Below, piece by piece: positions 53,480 to 61,447 of a DNA stretch of 64,000 nucleotides. Both the position numbers and the translations under genes were made by a program. The first letter of the stretch is position 1. Each line of letters opens with the position of its first letter. The stretch is from Marinobacter zhanjiangensis. GTDB lineage: Bacteria > Pseudomonadota > Gammaproteobacteria > Pseudomonadales > Oleiphilaceae. The stretch spans positions 248,001 through 312,000 of the forward strand of contig NZ_BMXV01000003.1 of assembly GCF_014651935.1 (NCBI RefSeq), read 5' to 3'. The notes under the pieces are model-generated. The model had not been told where the DNA came from. It did not search any database and saw only the letters and a list, made by a program, of their open reading frames with translations.

Positions 53480-54679
53480 ATGGAATCAGCAATACACAAA
53501 CCTGTTGCGCGTGCGGGCAGTAACGGAACACCATCCGGCCCGGCCCGGGCACGACATATTGGCGCAGGCCTGCGCTACCTGGTGCTCTCGGCTCACGACT
53601 ACCGCTCGCCCCGCAAGGCGAATATTCACTTTATTGCCCGGGAACTGGCAAAGCGCGGTGAGACCCGTTTCTTCTCGCTGCGTTATAGCCTGTTGTCCCG
53701 TCACAAGAGGGATCCACGGTTATCGCTGGACGACCACGCCAACCGGGTCGAGAAACGCGACGGTGTCGAGTGCTACCTGTGGAAGACGCCGATCCATCCG
53801 TTCAATACCCGCCGTCCCGATCTCCGCAAGCTCGAGGACCTGATGTTCCGGGGCTATGTGGCGCTGGCCAGCAGGGTCCTTAAGCGCTGGCTGTCGGAGG
53901 CCGACGTCGTGGTATTCGAAAGTGGCGTGTCACCGGTGTTCTTCGAGCTTGCCAAACGCCTCAACCCCCGTGTCAGAACCGTCTACATCGCGTCCGATGA
54001 TCTGGATACCATTGAGGTGGCAGACTTCGTCAAAGAGGCATTCCGCAAGGCGGCAACGCGCATGGACACCATTCGCGTGCCCTCCCGTACACTGGTGGAT
54101 ACGATACCTTCGCAAGGCAATATTGCCCTGGTTCCCCATGGAATTGACCATACCCTTGCCTCGAATGGGGCTCCATCACCCTATCGGGATGCCCTGAATG
54201 CCGTGTCGGTGGGATCGATGCTGTTTGATTCCACGTTTTTTGCCGAGGCCTCTCACCGGTTCCCCAATGTGCATTTTCATATCATCGGATGTGGCCAGCC
54301 CCACCATCCCTCCTATGGCCCCAATATAACCGTGTACGACGAGATGCCCCACGAGGAAACTGTCCGCTATATACGCCACGCGGATATCGGTATCGCCCCC
54401 TATCGGTCGGAGGCGGTTCCGGCCTATCTGGCGGATACGTCCATGAAGCTCATCCAGTACGATTTCTTCGGTGTGCCAGCGGTTTGCCCTCACGCGGTGG
54501 TCGGGGGCTATGCCAGCCGGTTCGGCTACAAGCCGGGAGACGGCGTGTCGGTAGAGCAGGCCATCAATCAGGCTCTGCAGGCGCCCCACGAGTCGGCCCG
54601 TCAGCATCTGAGCTGGTCCGAGGTAACTGACCGGATTCTGGCCCCTGCCGAGTTTGACGATGTCCGGGTAGCACCATGA
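53480..54679 (+). CDS. gumK: GumK-type glucuronosyltransferase (GT70)
   Basis: The 399-residue protein is strikingly like Xanthomonas GumK: YLVLSAHDYRSPRKANIHFIARELAKRGETRFFSLRYSLLSR, then YLWKTPIHPFNTRRPDLRKLEDLMFRGYVA, DVVVFESGVSPVFFELAKRLNP, AVSVGSMLFDSTFFAEA, YIRHADIGIAPYRSEAVPAYLADTSMKLIQYDFFGVPAVCPHAVVGGYASRFGY. GumK transfers glucuronic acid to the alpha-mannose of the lipid-linked trisaccharide and is peripheral to the inner membrane. The N-terminal 25 residues extend beyond the usual start. AAAAGGA precedes the ATG at 53480. It overlaps the next gene by 4 bp. Confidence 0.9.
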   Translation: MESAIHKPVARAGSNGTPSGPARARHIGAGLRYLVLSAHDYRSPRKANIHFIARELAKRGETRFFSLRYSLLSRHKRDPRLSLDDHANRVEKRDGVECYLWKTPIHPFNTRRPDLRKLEDLMFRGYVALASRVLKRWLSEADVVVFESGVSPVFFELAKRLNPRVRTVYIASDDLDTIEVADFVKEAFRKAATRMDTIRVPSRTLVDTIPSQGNIALVPHGIDHTLASNGAPSPYRDALNAVSVGSMLFDSTFFAEASHRFPNVHFHIIGCGQPHHPSYGPNITVYDEMPHEETVRYIRHADIGIAPYRSEAVPAYLADTSMKLIQYDFFGVPAVCPHAVVGGYASRFGYKPGDGVSVEQAINQALQAPHESARQHLSWSEVTDRILAPAEFDDVRVAP

Positions 54680-55461
54680 CCGCTTACCAGAAGCCTGACC
54701 TTTTGCCACTCCTGCCGCTGGCCGGCTATCCGGTGGCCGCACTGACCACGGAACAACTGAAAGCGCAACTGATTCAGGATCTGGATCAGGGCCGGACACG
54801 GATGCTGTTCTTCGTAAACACCAATTTTGTCAACCAGTGCGCGGCCCTGAAGGCAGACCTCAAGCGCCCCGAGGTCATTCTGGTGAATGATGGCATTGGT
54901 ATGGATATCGCCGCCATGCTGATTCATCGGCGCCGCTTTCCGGATAACCTGAACGGGACCGATTTTGTACCAATACTGCTTGAGACCCTGGTGGCTCGTT
55001 ACCACAACCAGGCGCAACGACCTGTTGCCTTGCCTTCGGTATTTCTGCTGGGTGCCGGGCCGGATGTGGCACGGCAGGCTGCAAAGGTGCTGGAGGGCAT
55101 GGGCGTGGTGGTCGCCGGTACACTGGACGGTTATGGGGAGTCCGCGGATAACACCCGGGTGATCGAGACAATGAGGTCGACTGACGCTGACATTATTCTG
55201 GTTGCCACTGGTAATCCACGTCAGGAAACCTGGATTCTGGAAAACGCGTCGTCACTGGATGCCCGGCTGCTTATCGGCGTCGGCGCTCTGCTGGACTTCC
55301 TGGCCGGTGACAAGCCCCGGGCGCCGGAGACCATTCGCCGCCTGCACCTGGAGTGGCTTTACCGCCTGAGTCTGGAGCCACGGCGACTGGCCCGTCGCTA
55401 TACCGTCGACATCGGCCACTTTCTGATCCGTTGTTTCCGGGAAAGAGAGCAGGGGAAATAA
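54676..55461 (+). CDS. gumM: GumM-type beta-glucosyltransferase (WecG/TagA/CpsF family)
   Basis: The 261-residue protein has the WecG/TagA/CpsF fold: FFVNTNFVNQCAALKADLKRPEVILVNDGIGMDIAAML, then FLLGAGPDVARQAAKVLEGMGVVVAGTLDGYGE and DADIILVATGNPRQETWILENASSLDARLLIGVGALLDFLAG. GumM adds the second backbone glucose to Glc-PP-undecaprenol, forming cellobiose. The C-terminal basic helix (RLARRYTVDIGHF) probably touches the membrane. It overlaps gumK by ATGA and ends the rightward run. A decayed relative is at 14826. Confidence 0.88.
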   Translation: MTAYQKPDLLPLLPLAGYPVAALTTEQLKAQLIQDLDQGRTRMLFFVNTNFVNQCAALKADLKRPEVILVNDGIGMDIAAMLIHRRRFPDNLNGTDFVPILLETLVARYHNQAQRPVALPSVFLLGAGPDVARQAAKVLEGMGVVVAGTLDGYGESADNTRVIETMRSTDADIILVATGNPRQETWILENASSLDARLLIGVGALLDFLAGDKPRAPETIRRLHLEWLYRLSLEPRRLARRYTVDIGHFLIRCFREREQGK

Positions 55462-55515
55462 CCGGACCAAGGTGGGGCCCGGATTCACGTATTGCCCCGG
55501 CAGCCGCTGACGTTC

Positions 55516-56733
55516 TCAGAGTGTGAGATTCAGTCCCACCTTCACGATGGTTGCGTCGAACTCCCGCTCATCCAGTGGGGAACTCCGGCTTACCCAGGTA
55601 CTGCGAAGGTAAAATGCCAGAGCTTCGTTCATCTGATAGCGGGCAATCAAAGGGTTGACCACCTGGAGTTCCTCGGTCCGTGAGTTGCGGAGGGCGTTGC
55701 CATCAAAACTGCTGTTCGCCCAGGAATAGCCGCTGCTGAGAAGGATCTTCGGGGTGACCTGCCAGTCGAGGTCCAGGTAGAGGCGCTCGATTTCGGAGGG
55801 GCTGTCCGAAGTTTCGCCGATAGGGGGTTCGGTATACTGTACACCGGTGGTCAGTCCGGTCTTGTAGGTGGGCTTCCAGCGCGCCTCCACCAGGGCGTAT
55901 CCTCCTGAGCCGTCGTTGGCCTCACCGTCCCTTTCAAAGAATCCCAGGCGTCCTTCCAGCTGGGTTTTCGGGCTGACCACCCAGTTGGTTTCGAGTTCCA
56001 CGGTCACATAGTCGTAATCAAGGTCGTCCCGCTCCGGAATGTCCTCCGGTCGCGTTCGATCCTGGTTGGGGTAGCCCCGATCACCGCTGATCAGGTTGAT
56101 ACCCGCCGTGGAATTGCGGTCACTGGTATAGGATGCCCCGATGGAAACCTGCTCGTCGACATAGTTCAGCGCCGTCTGGCTGTCGTTGGAGTGCTCCTGC
56201 TCAAGACGTTGCGCTCTGACGGGGATGTTCCAGTGTGGTCCCAGCGAGTAGACCAGGCCACCGCGGATAGTCTCGTCCGTGAGGATGTCTCTTTCCTCGA
56301 ACTCGGCGCGATCGACCAGGCGTTCAGTCTGGCTCCAGGAAAGATAGGGTTTCAGTCTGCTACCGATGTTGCCCTGCCAGCCCAGGCCACCGGTCCAGGT
56401 AGACGTGTCCAGCTCATCCCGTTCATCAAACCTGTAGCGGGTAACGGCGGCCCTCGCGTTGAAGTCCTGTCGGCTCAGAGTCTGGTTCAGGCGCACACCT
56501 ACCGTTCCGGTTGTAATCTGTTCCGGATCGTCGTCAGGGAGACGGTCATAATTGCTGTCGCGGGTGTGGCCGAGGTCGGCATTGAACCGGAACCGGTCCG
56601 GTCGCTCCGATTGCTGGGCGATAACCGGGAGTGACATACCCAGGAGCATGACCACCATCAGCAGCGGGTGACCACAACGTGCAGCGGCAGAGAAACCAGA
56701 CAGCGGTTGAGGCATGTTCGTCCGTGTACCCAT
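55516..56733 (-). CDS. epsL: EpsL-type outer-membrane beta-barrel of exopolysaccharide export
   Basis: The 405-residue protein has a signal peptide (LLMVVMLLGMSLPVIAQ) and a regular series of amphipathic strands typical of a large barrel (RFNADLGHTRDSNYDR, TGTVGVRLNQTL, GLGWQGNIGSRLKPYLSWSQTE, TAGINLISGDRGYPNQ), ending in GLNLTL. Similar proteins accompany Wza-type export systems and may form a second outer-membrane pore for the polymer. It is convergent with gumM, with 54 bp between the stops, and is in tandem with the upstream gumD gene. Confidence 0.76.
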   Translation of the reverse strand: MGTRTNMPQPLSGFSAAARCGHPLLMVVMLLGMSLPVIAQQSERPDRFRFNADLGHTRDSNYDRLPDDDPEQITTGTVGVRLNQTLSRQDFNARAAVTRYRFDERDELDTSTWTGGLGWQGNIGSRLKPYLSWSQTERLVDRAEFEERDILTDETIRGGLVYSLGPHWNIPVRAQRLEQEHSNDSQTALNYVDEQVSIGASYTSDRNSTAGINLISGDRGYPNQDRTRPEDIPERDDLDYDYVTVELETNWVVSPKTQLEGRLGFFERDGEANDGSGGYALVEARWKPTYKTGLTTGVQYTEPPIGETSDSPSEIERLYLDLDWQVTPKILLSSGYSWANSSFDGNALRNSRTEELQVVNPLIARYQMNEALAFYLRSTWVSRSSPLDEREFDATIVKVGLNLTL

Positions 56734-56904
56734 ATGGAAAGTCCTTTACCTGACGGAAAGTCGGCTGGAGGGACCTATGCTTGCCTGCGGGGCGCAGCTC
56801 AGTGGTGAACGTCCCGGAGGCCGCTTGCCGTCGCCCAGCCAGCGAAAAGGAACTGCCGCCGCGGTGGCAGTCGCCCTGGGCGACCGCGCAGGTGCCGCGG
56901 ACAA

Positions 56905-58359
56905 TCAGTAGGCCTGCTGCCCCGCAAACCCCCGGAATACCGTCCACCACAGGATCTTGATATCCAGCCATAGTGACCAGTTACGGATGTATTCCAGGTC
57001 GTAGGCAATCCTTCCCACCATCTTGTCCATGGTTTCGGTTTCGCCCCTGAAACCGTTGACCTGAGCCAGCCCGGTGATACCGGGTTTGACCTTGTGACGC
57101 AGCATATAGCCCTGGATGTGGTTGCGATAGAACTCATTATGGGCCACAGCGTGTGGACGCGGGCCGATCAGTGACATGCTGCCGCTGATCACATTGAACA
57201 GTTGCGGCAGCTCGTCCAGCGAGGTGCGCCGTAACATGGCCCCCAGGGGCGTGATACGTGGGTCGCCCCGCCTGGCCTGGGGAACGTCCGGTCCGTCCTC
57301 GCACACCGACATGGAGCGGAATTTCCATACCTTGATTTTCTCGCCCCTGACGCCGTAACGGGTCTGCTTGAAGAACACCGGTCCAGGAGAACTGAGCTTG
57401 ACGCTCATGGCGATGGCCAGCATGGGGATGGCAACAATAGCCAGGATCGCCAGACTGCCAAAGAGGTCGAACAATCGTTTGGTCCAGGCCTGATCGGCCA
57501 GGGGTGAATCATAGATGCTGACGGCCGGAATGCCCTGAATGCCAGTCAGACGGGAATGCAGCAGATCGAAGCTGAAGATATCCGGTATCAGGTAGGCGGA
57601 TACGGTGGTATCCGCCAGATCATGCACCAGTTCGCGAACCCGGCGCTCGGCCGCCATGGGCAGGGTAATGAATACCATGTCGATGTCACCGTTGCGGGCG
57701 GCCTGCTTGAGCTGTTCGAGATTGCCTGATACCTGCACCTGATCGTCATCGAGCCGCCGGCTCCGGTCTTCAGTCAGCAGGCGGTCATCGTAGTAACCGG
57801 CAATCTGGTAGCCCATCCAGGGCAGGTTGCGGATGGCCTTGGTGACCCGCTGGCTGAGGGAGGTGGCTCCGACAATGCCCACCCGTCGCTGGGCCGACTG
57901 TCGGCGAAAGCGCGTCAGCACCAGCCGCCGCAACCAATGGCAGACGATGATGGTGATGGGGGTCAGGGCAAGCCACAGGGCAACGGCGCGGACATTGATG
58001 CTGGCCAGCAGTTCCATGGCCGCCGCGAAGGCACCGAGAACCATGGCGGTGCCGGCCCATGCCAGGGTCAGTCGGTGGGCGAGGGCGGGTGTCGAGAACC
58101 CCTGCCAGAGGTGATAGACCTCATTGTTTTCGGCAAAGAATACGAAGGCAATAATGGCCAGTACCCCCAGCCAGGTATAGGCATGGCTCCAGGCCGTACC
58201 CCAGAACTGGAGAACCCCCCATAGAACGAGGATGACCAGCAAACTGTCAAAAGCCCGGAAAAACGCCAGGATGTTGGAGCGCTGCAGACGAATCGAGGCT
58301 GTGGTCCCGGAAGCTGGCGGAAGCACGGTGGCCTTCTGCTCCTTTTGCTGACTACCCAT
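56905..58359 (-). CDS. gumD: undecaprenyl-phosphate glucose phosphotransferase (GumD type)
   Basis: The 484-residue protein (same length as Xanthomonas GumD) has four or five membrane helices, a CoA-binding-like central region (RRVGIVGATSLSQRVTKAIRNL) and the C-terminal bacterial sugar-transferase domain (KRLFDLFGSLAILAIVAIPMLAI, KVWKFRSMSV, RTSLDELPQLFNVISGSMSLIGPRPHAVAHNEFY). It transfers glucose-1-phosphate to undecaprenyl phosphate, the first step of repeat-unit synthesis. The start at 58359 follows GGAGGG. An upstream in-frame ATG at 58557 gives a non-homologous extension. Confidence 0.92.
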   Translation of the reverse strand: MGSQQKEQKATVLPPASGTTASIRLQRSNILAFFRAFDSLLVILVLWGVLQFWGTAWSHAYTWLGVLAIIAFVFFAENNEVYHLWQGFSTPALAHRLTLAWAGTAMVLGAFAAAMELLASINVRAVALWLALTPITIIVCHWLRRLVLTRFRRQSAQRRVGIVGATSLSQRVTKAIRNLPWMGYQIAGYYDDRLLTEDRSRRLDDDQVQVSGNLEQLKQAARNGDIDMVFITLPMAAERRVRELVHDLADTTVSAYLIPDIFSFDLLHSRLTGIQGIPAVSIYDSPLADQAWTKRLFDLFGSLAILAIVAIPMLAIAMSVKLSSPGPVFFKQTRYGVRGEKIKVWKFRSMSVCEDGPDVPQARRGDPRITPLGAMLRRTSLDELPQLFNVISGSMSLIGPRPHAVAHNEFYRNHIQGYMLRHKVKPGITGLAQVNGFRGETETMDKMVGRIAYDLEYIRNWSLWLDIKILWWTVFRGFAGQQAY

Positions 58360-59033
58360 AAATCCCTCCGTGAATATCCCTGGGTCACCAAACAGCCAAA
58401 GACGATTCAGTCCTGCATTAAGCGGGCCATGAATCATCAGGTGGAAATCCGTATTGGTATGTCCTTGGGATTCTAAAAGAAAACCTCCGGCAAAAGACAT
58501 GTAATTAAGATGGATACAATGACGTGAGGGGGTCTGAGTTGCACCGAAATAAAGCAACTATTTCAATAACGCACAGGCTTGTGGCGTACTGCCTCGGGTG
58601 TCATTCCGATCGATTAAAGTATTTTAAGATTCTGTTTTTATGCCATTTAATTAAATCGTCAACAAGGATGAAGTATTGTTTCTGACTTTTTGGTTTTCAT
58701 GGCTCTGGTTTCATGAGTTAACACGCCATTACATATATCTTTATATATATGTAATGGTAATGTCCACATACTGCCATTTATGGTATGTCAATTTTCTGTT
58801 GCGATTATGGTGGACGAGTCCCACGCGCGGTAACAAAAGTGCCAGAAGAGGGCATGGAAGTATGGCATATCAGCTTCGTGCTGAAGATCAGTGCGTATCC
58901 TGCTGTATCAGCGTGTTTAGAATTGTAACATGACGGGTATATGGGCACATTTGTTCTGGCTATTCTGTGATCTGTTGTTATCTTTGGGGTTAAATTCAAG
59001 AAATATGTATGGAACCTGGACGGATAAAGTGTC
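58360..59033. other. AT-rich intergenic region between divergent gumD and the tubulin-like gene
   Basis: These 674 bp are far poorer in GC than the flanking genes (22 of 60 bases in 58681-58740). They contain the 13-bp-arm palindrome at 58726-58757 and several T-runs. No open frame here shows coding character or a convincing ribosome site. Promoters for both divergent genes are expected. The composition suggests that the region is foreign or carries regulatory sequence. Confidence 0.5.
58726..58757. repeat. perfect 13-bp inverted repeat with 6-base loop
   Basis: CCATTACATATAT is followed by CTTTAT and then ATATATGTAATGG, with full pairing over 13 bp. It lies 277 bp upstream of the tubulin-like gene in AT-rich sequence. 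It could be a protein-binding operator, a cruciform/centromere-like site or an AT-rich terminator. No run of T follows on either side that would make a classic terminator. Confidence 0.7.
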
Positions 59034-61331
59034 ATGAGCAGCCAAACACCCTCTGATAACAACGTTTCCCAACAAACCGCCGACGATCAGGAGAGCCAGT
59101 CCGCTGTTGCGTCTGACGCGAGGGTGGTCAAGAAATCCGGGGATGCCCGAAACGGAGCCAGGAACGCCGATGGAAGGTCACGGACCAGGGCTGCAACGCG
59201 AAAAACCTCGCGGACACCGGCCACAAAAAAGGCGGTTTCGGACGCTCAGGAGTCCTTCATGTATTTCACTGAGCGGGACCTGGACCAGATCCTGTCCAAT
59301 CTTGACCATCTTCGGGAGTCTGTCTTCCCCAGGGTGTTTTCAGACAGCCAGAGAGACGAGGGCAAGCAGCAGTTCTTCCCGTCGGTGTGTCTGATCGGAC
59401 TGGGGCGCTGCGGCTCCAACATCGCCCTGGATGTGGCCGAGCTGGTGCATAGTGCCCGTGCCTACTATCTGCAGGAGCTGGACAACGAGCAGCGCCGCAG
59501 CCGGGAAAAGGAAATCGGCCCGATGCGCTGGATCCGCAAGAGTCTGAATATGCCCAAGGCCAACAGCGTGAAGCCGGTGTTCCTGATCGAGCCCATGGTG
59601 ATGCTGGGGGACCTGGACAAGGACATTGAGGGGCGCATCCGTTTTTCCCGCCGGGCGGACGAAAGCACCTTCCTGGAAGACTACAACAAGATGAAGATCA
59701 TGGACCTCTCCGAGGTCCATGCCGGTGGTGCCGGTAACGCGCCGATCCTGGGCCAGTACCTGGCGCGGATCATCCTCAACAAGGATACCGACCACTTCTC
59801 CAACGAAGACTGGAAGTTCATCCACTCCTATCTGATTGATTCCTGTGGCATCAAGGCCAACCAGTCCCGGCTGTATTTCTACATCTTCAGCGCTGGTGGC
59901 GGTACCGGTTCCGGCATGGCCTCGGAGTTTGGTCTGGCGCAGCAGTATTCCTACATGCGCAAGACCTTCGATCCGAAGCTGGAAGACCGGGAGATGGAAA
60001 ACCGGGACCATTCCTTCGTGTTCGAGCCCATTTTTACCAGCGGCATCTGCATTCTGCCCAACATCCAGGACAACCGGGTGGAAATGTCCGAGGCCCTGCA
60101 CATCAACGCCGGCCGTCTGCTGTGCAAGTATCTGGCGGAGGAGTGGGACTTTTCCTATAACTTTGACGCCGACGAGACCCGCGATGCTGACATGATGCAT
60201 CGCATCCGGCCCTGGAATGCGATGATGCTGATTTCCAACGACATCATGCGCTACGCGGAGCAGCAGGACGAAGGCAAGATCCGCGACGTGGATGTGAATG
60301 CCATGGAGAAGTACGCCAACCAGTACATCTCCCAGCAGATCTTCAACATCCTGACCGCCCAGGCAGTAACCACGGACTATGACGAGGACTACTTCCGTCG
60401 CGCCGGGGTGGATATCGGCGAGACCATTCGCCTGGACGCCAACGACCTGTTCATGAGTCTGGCGGGCCCGGTGGCCGTGGCCTATGCCGAATCCGTGGTG
60501 CCCACCGAGGCCCATGCCACCGAGTTCCGCAGCATCAACGAGGATTCGCGGCTGGATATCGATGACCTCTTCTTCCGTTCCATCGACCTGCCGCACTTCA
60601 ACAAGGTGACCGAGGCCATCGAGGGTGTGAGCCTGCTGCCCATCGAGGCGTCCCGCTACCGGGATGCCCTGAGGCAGTACAAGGAGTCCGGTTATGACGC
60701 CACCCAGCTGAAGGACCTGCACTTCTTCAAGAATTGCTCGTCCATTGTGTCCATCGTGTCGCTGCCCAAGGACTACAAGCTGTCCTATATGGACCTGAAC
60801 CGGTTGAAGACGCACCTGAATGCGCTCTTCCCCAACACCACACTCAAGCGTTATGCGCTGGTAATCGGGGCTTCAGCGAACCTGTCACTGACCACCCTGG
60901 TGGTGAAGAGCCCGTGCCTGAGCGATGATTTCCTGACGTTGATCGTGGCCTATATCAAGCGCTGTTTTGCCAACGACCAGACCCGTTATGACGACAGTCT
61001 GGACGAAGCCATGCTGGACTTTATCCGCTCGCCGGAACTCGATGAGGAGCTGATCGACAGCATGCTCAACGAGTTCGAGAATCCGGCCAAGATCCTGGAT
61101 ACCAACTGGTATGCCATCAAGCCCATGTACGAGAAGAAGTACCGTGAAATGTGCCACGACCAGAACAACTTCGTGTCCATCAACGACATCCGCCTGACCA
61201 GGGACAATGTCAAGAAGTCGATCAAGTACCTGCGGGAAATCTACCGTCACCGGATCAGCAAGACCCGGATGATAAGTCTGAACGGCGGTGACGGTGGGCG
61301 ACCTGGTCTCACGCTGTCCGGGGAGGAGTAA
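59034..61331 (+). CDS. tubulin-like GTPase-family protein (Tubulin_2/PF13809 type)
   Basis: The 765-residue protein has a disordered, Lys/Arg/Ser/Thr-rich N-terminal extension (about 1-75) and a tubulin-like core from about 115. The tubulin/FtsZ signature GGGTGSG is at 288-294 (FSAGGGTGSGMAS). The N-terminal glycine loop (CLIGLGRCGSN, 119-129) fits the tubulin T1 loop, and HAGGAGNAP (229-236) resembles the T3 loop. The C-terminal ~400 residues are acidic and helical, without recognisable domains. Length is almost twice that of FtsZ. No signal peptide or membrane helix is seen. Whether it binds GTP or forms filaments is unproven. It is a lone gene after an AT-rich gap, with no phage or plasmid gene near it. 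Confidence 0.75.
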   Translation: MSSQTPSDNNVSQQTADDQESQSAVASDARVVKKSGDARNGARNADGRSRTRAATRKTSRTPATKKAVSDAQESFMYFTERDLDQILSNLDHLRESVFPRVFSDSQRDEGKQQFFPSVCLIGLGRCGSNIALDVAELVHSARAYYLQELDNEQRRSREKEIGPMRWIRKSLNMPKANSVKPVFLIEPMVMLGDLDKDIEGRIRFSRRADESTFLEDYNKMKIMDLSEVHAGGAGNAPILGQYLARIILNKDTDHFSNEDWKFIHSYLIDSCGIKANQSRLYFYIFSAGGGTGSGMASEFGLAQQYSYMRKTFDPKLEDREMENRDHSFVFEPIFTSGICILPNIQDNRVEMSEALHINAGRLLCKYLAEEWDFSYNFDADETRDADMMHRIRPWNAMMLISNDIMRYAEQQDEGKIRDVDVNAMEKYANQYISQQIFNILTAQAVTTDYDEDYFRRAGVDIGETIRLDANDLFMSLAGPVAVAYAESVVPTEAHATEFRSINEDSRLDIDDLFFRSIDLPHFNKVTEAIEGVSLLPIEASRYRDALRQYKESGYDATQLKDLHFFKNCSSIVSIVSLPKDYKLSYMDLNRLKTHLNALFPNTTLKRYALVIGASANLSLTTLVVKSPCLSDDFLTLIVAYIKRCFANDQTRYDDSLDEAMLDFIRSPELDEELIDSMLNEFENPAKILDTNWYAIKPMYEKKYREMCHDQNNFVSINDIRLTRDNVKKSIKYLREIYRHRISKTRMISLNGGDGGRPGLTLSGEE

Positions 61332-61360
61332 TCCGCCGGATCTGATTGCAGGCGGATTGC

Positions 61361-61411
61361 AAAAAAGGGGCCGGGGCACCGCCGAAAACCTGGAATCGGT
61401 GGGCCCCGGCC
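61361..61411 (-). terminator. Rho-independent terminator for the sodium symporter gene
   Basis: On the minus strand a long GC stem (GGCCGGGGCxCACCG and its complement, 13-15 bp with a two-base bulge) is followed by TTTTTT. It lies 37 bp past the symporter stop. It can also help to end the tubulin-like transcript from the other side. Confidence 0.8.
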
Positions 61412-61447
61412 AGTTGCTACCGGGCGTAGCAATAAAGCGTCATCTGC

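Noticed and set aside
58676..58933. Possible small gene in the AT-rich gap upstream of the tubulin-like gene
   Set aside because: The product is an odd Trp/Tyr/Cys mixture without a domain, and there is no convincing ribosome site.
59340..60815. 491-residue minus-strand frame inside the tubulin-like gene
   Set aside because: It has no ribosome site or motif and opposes the signature-bearing frame, so it is treated as a shadow.
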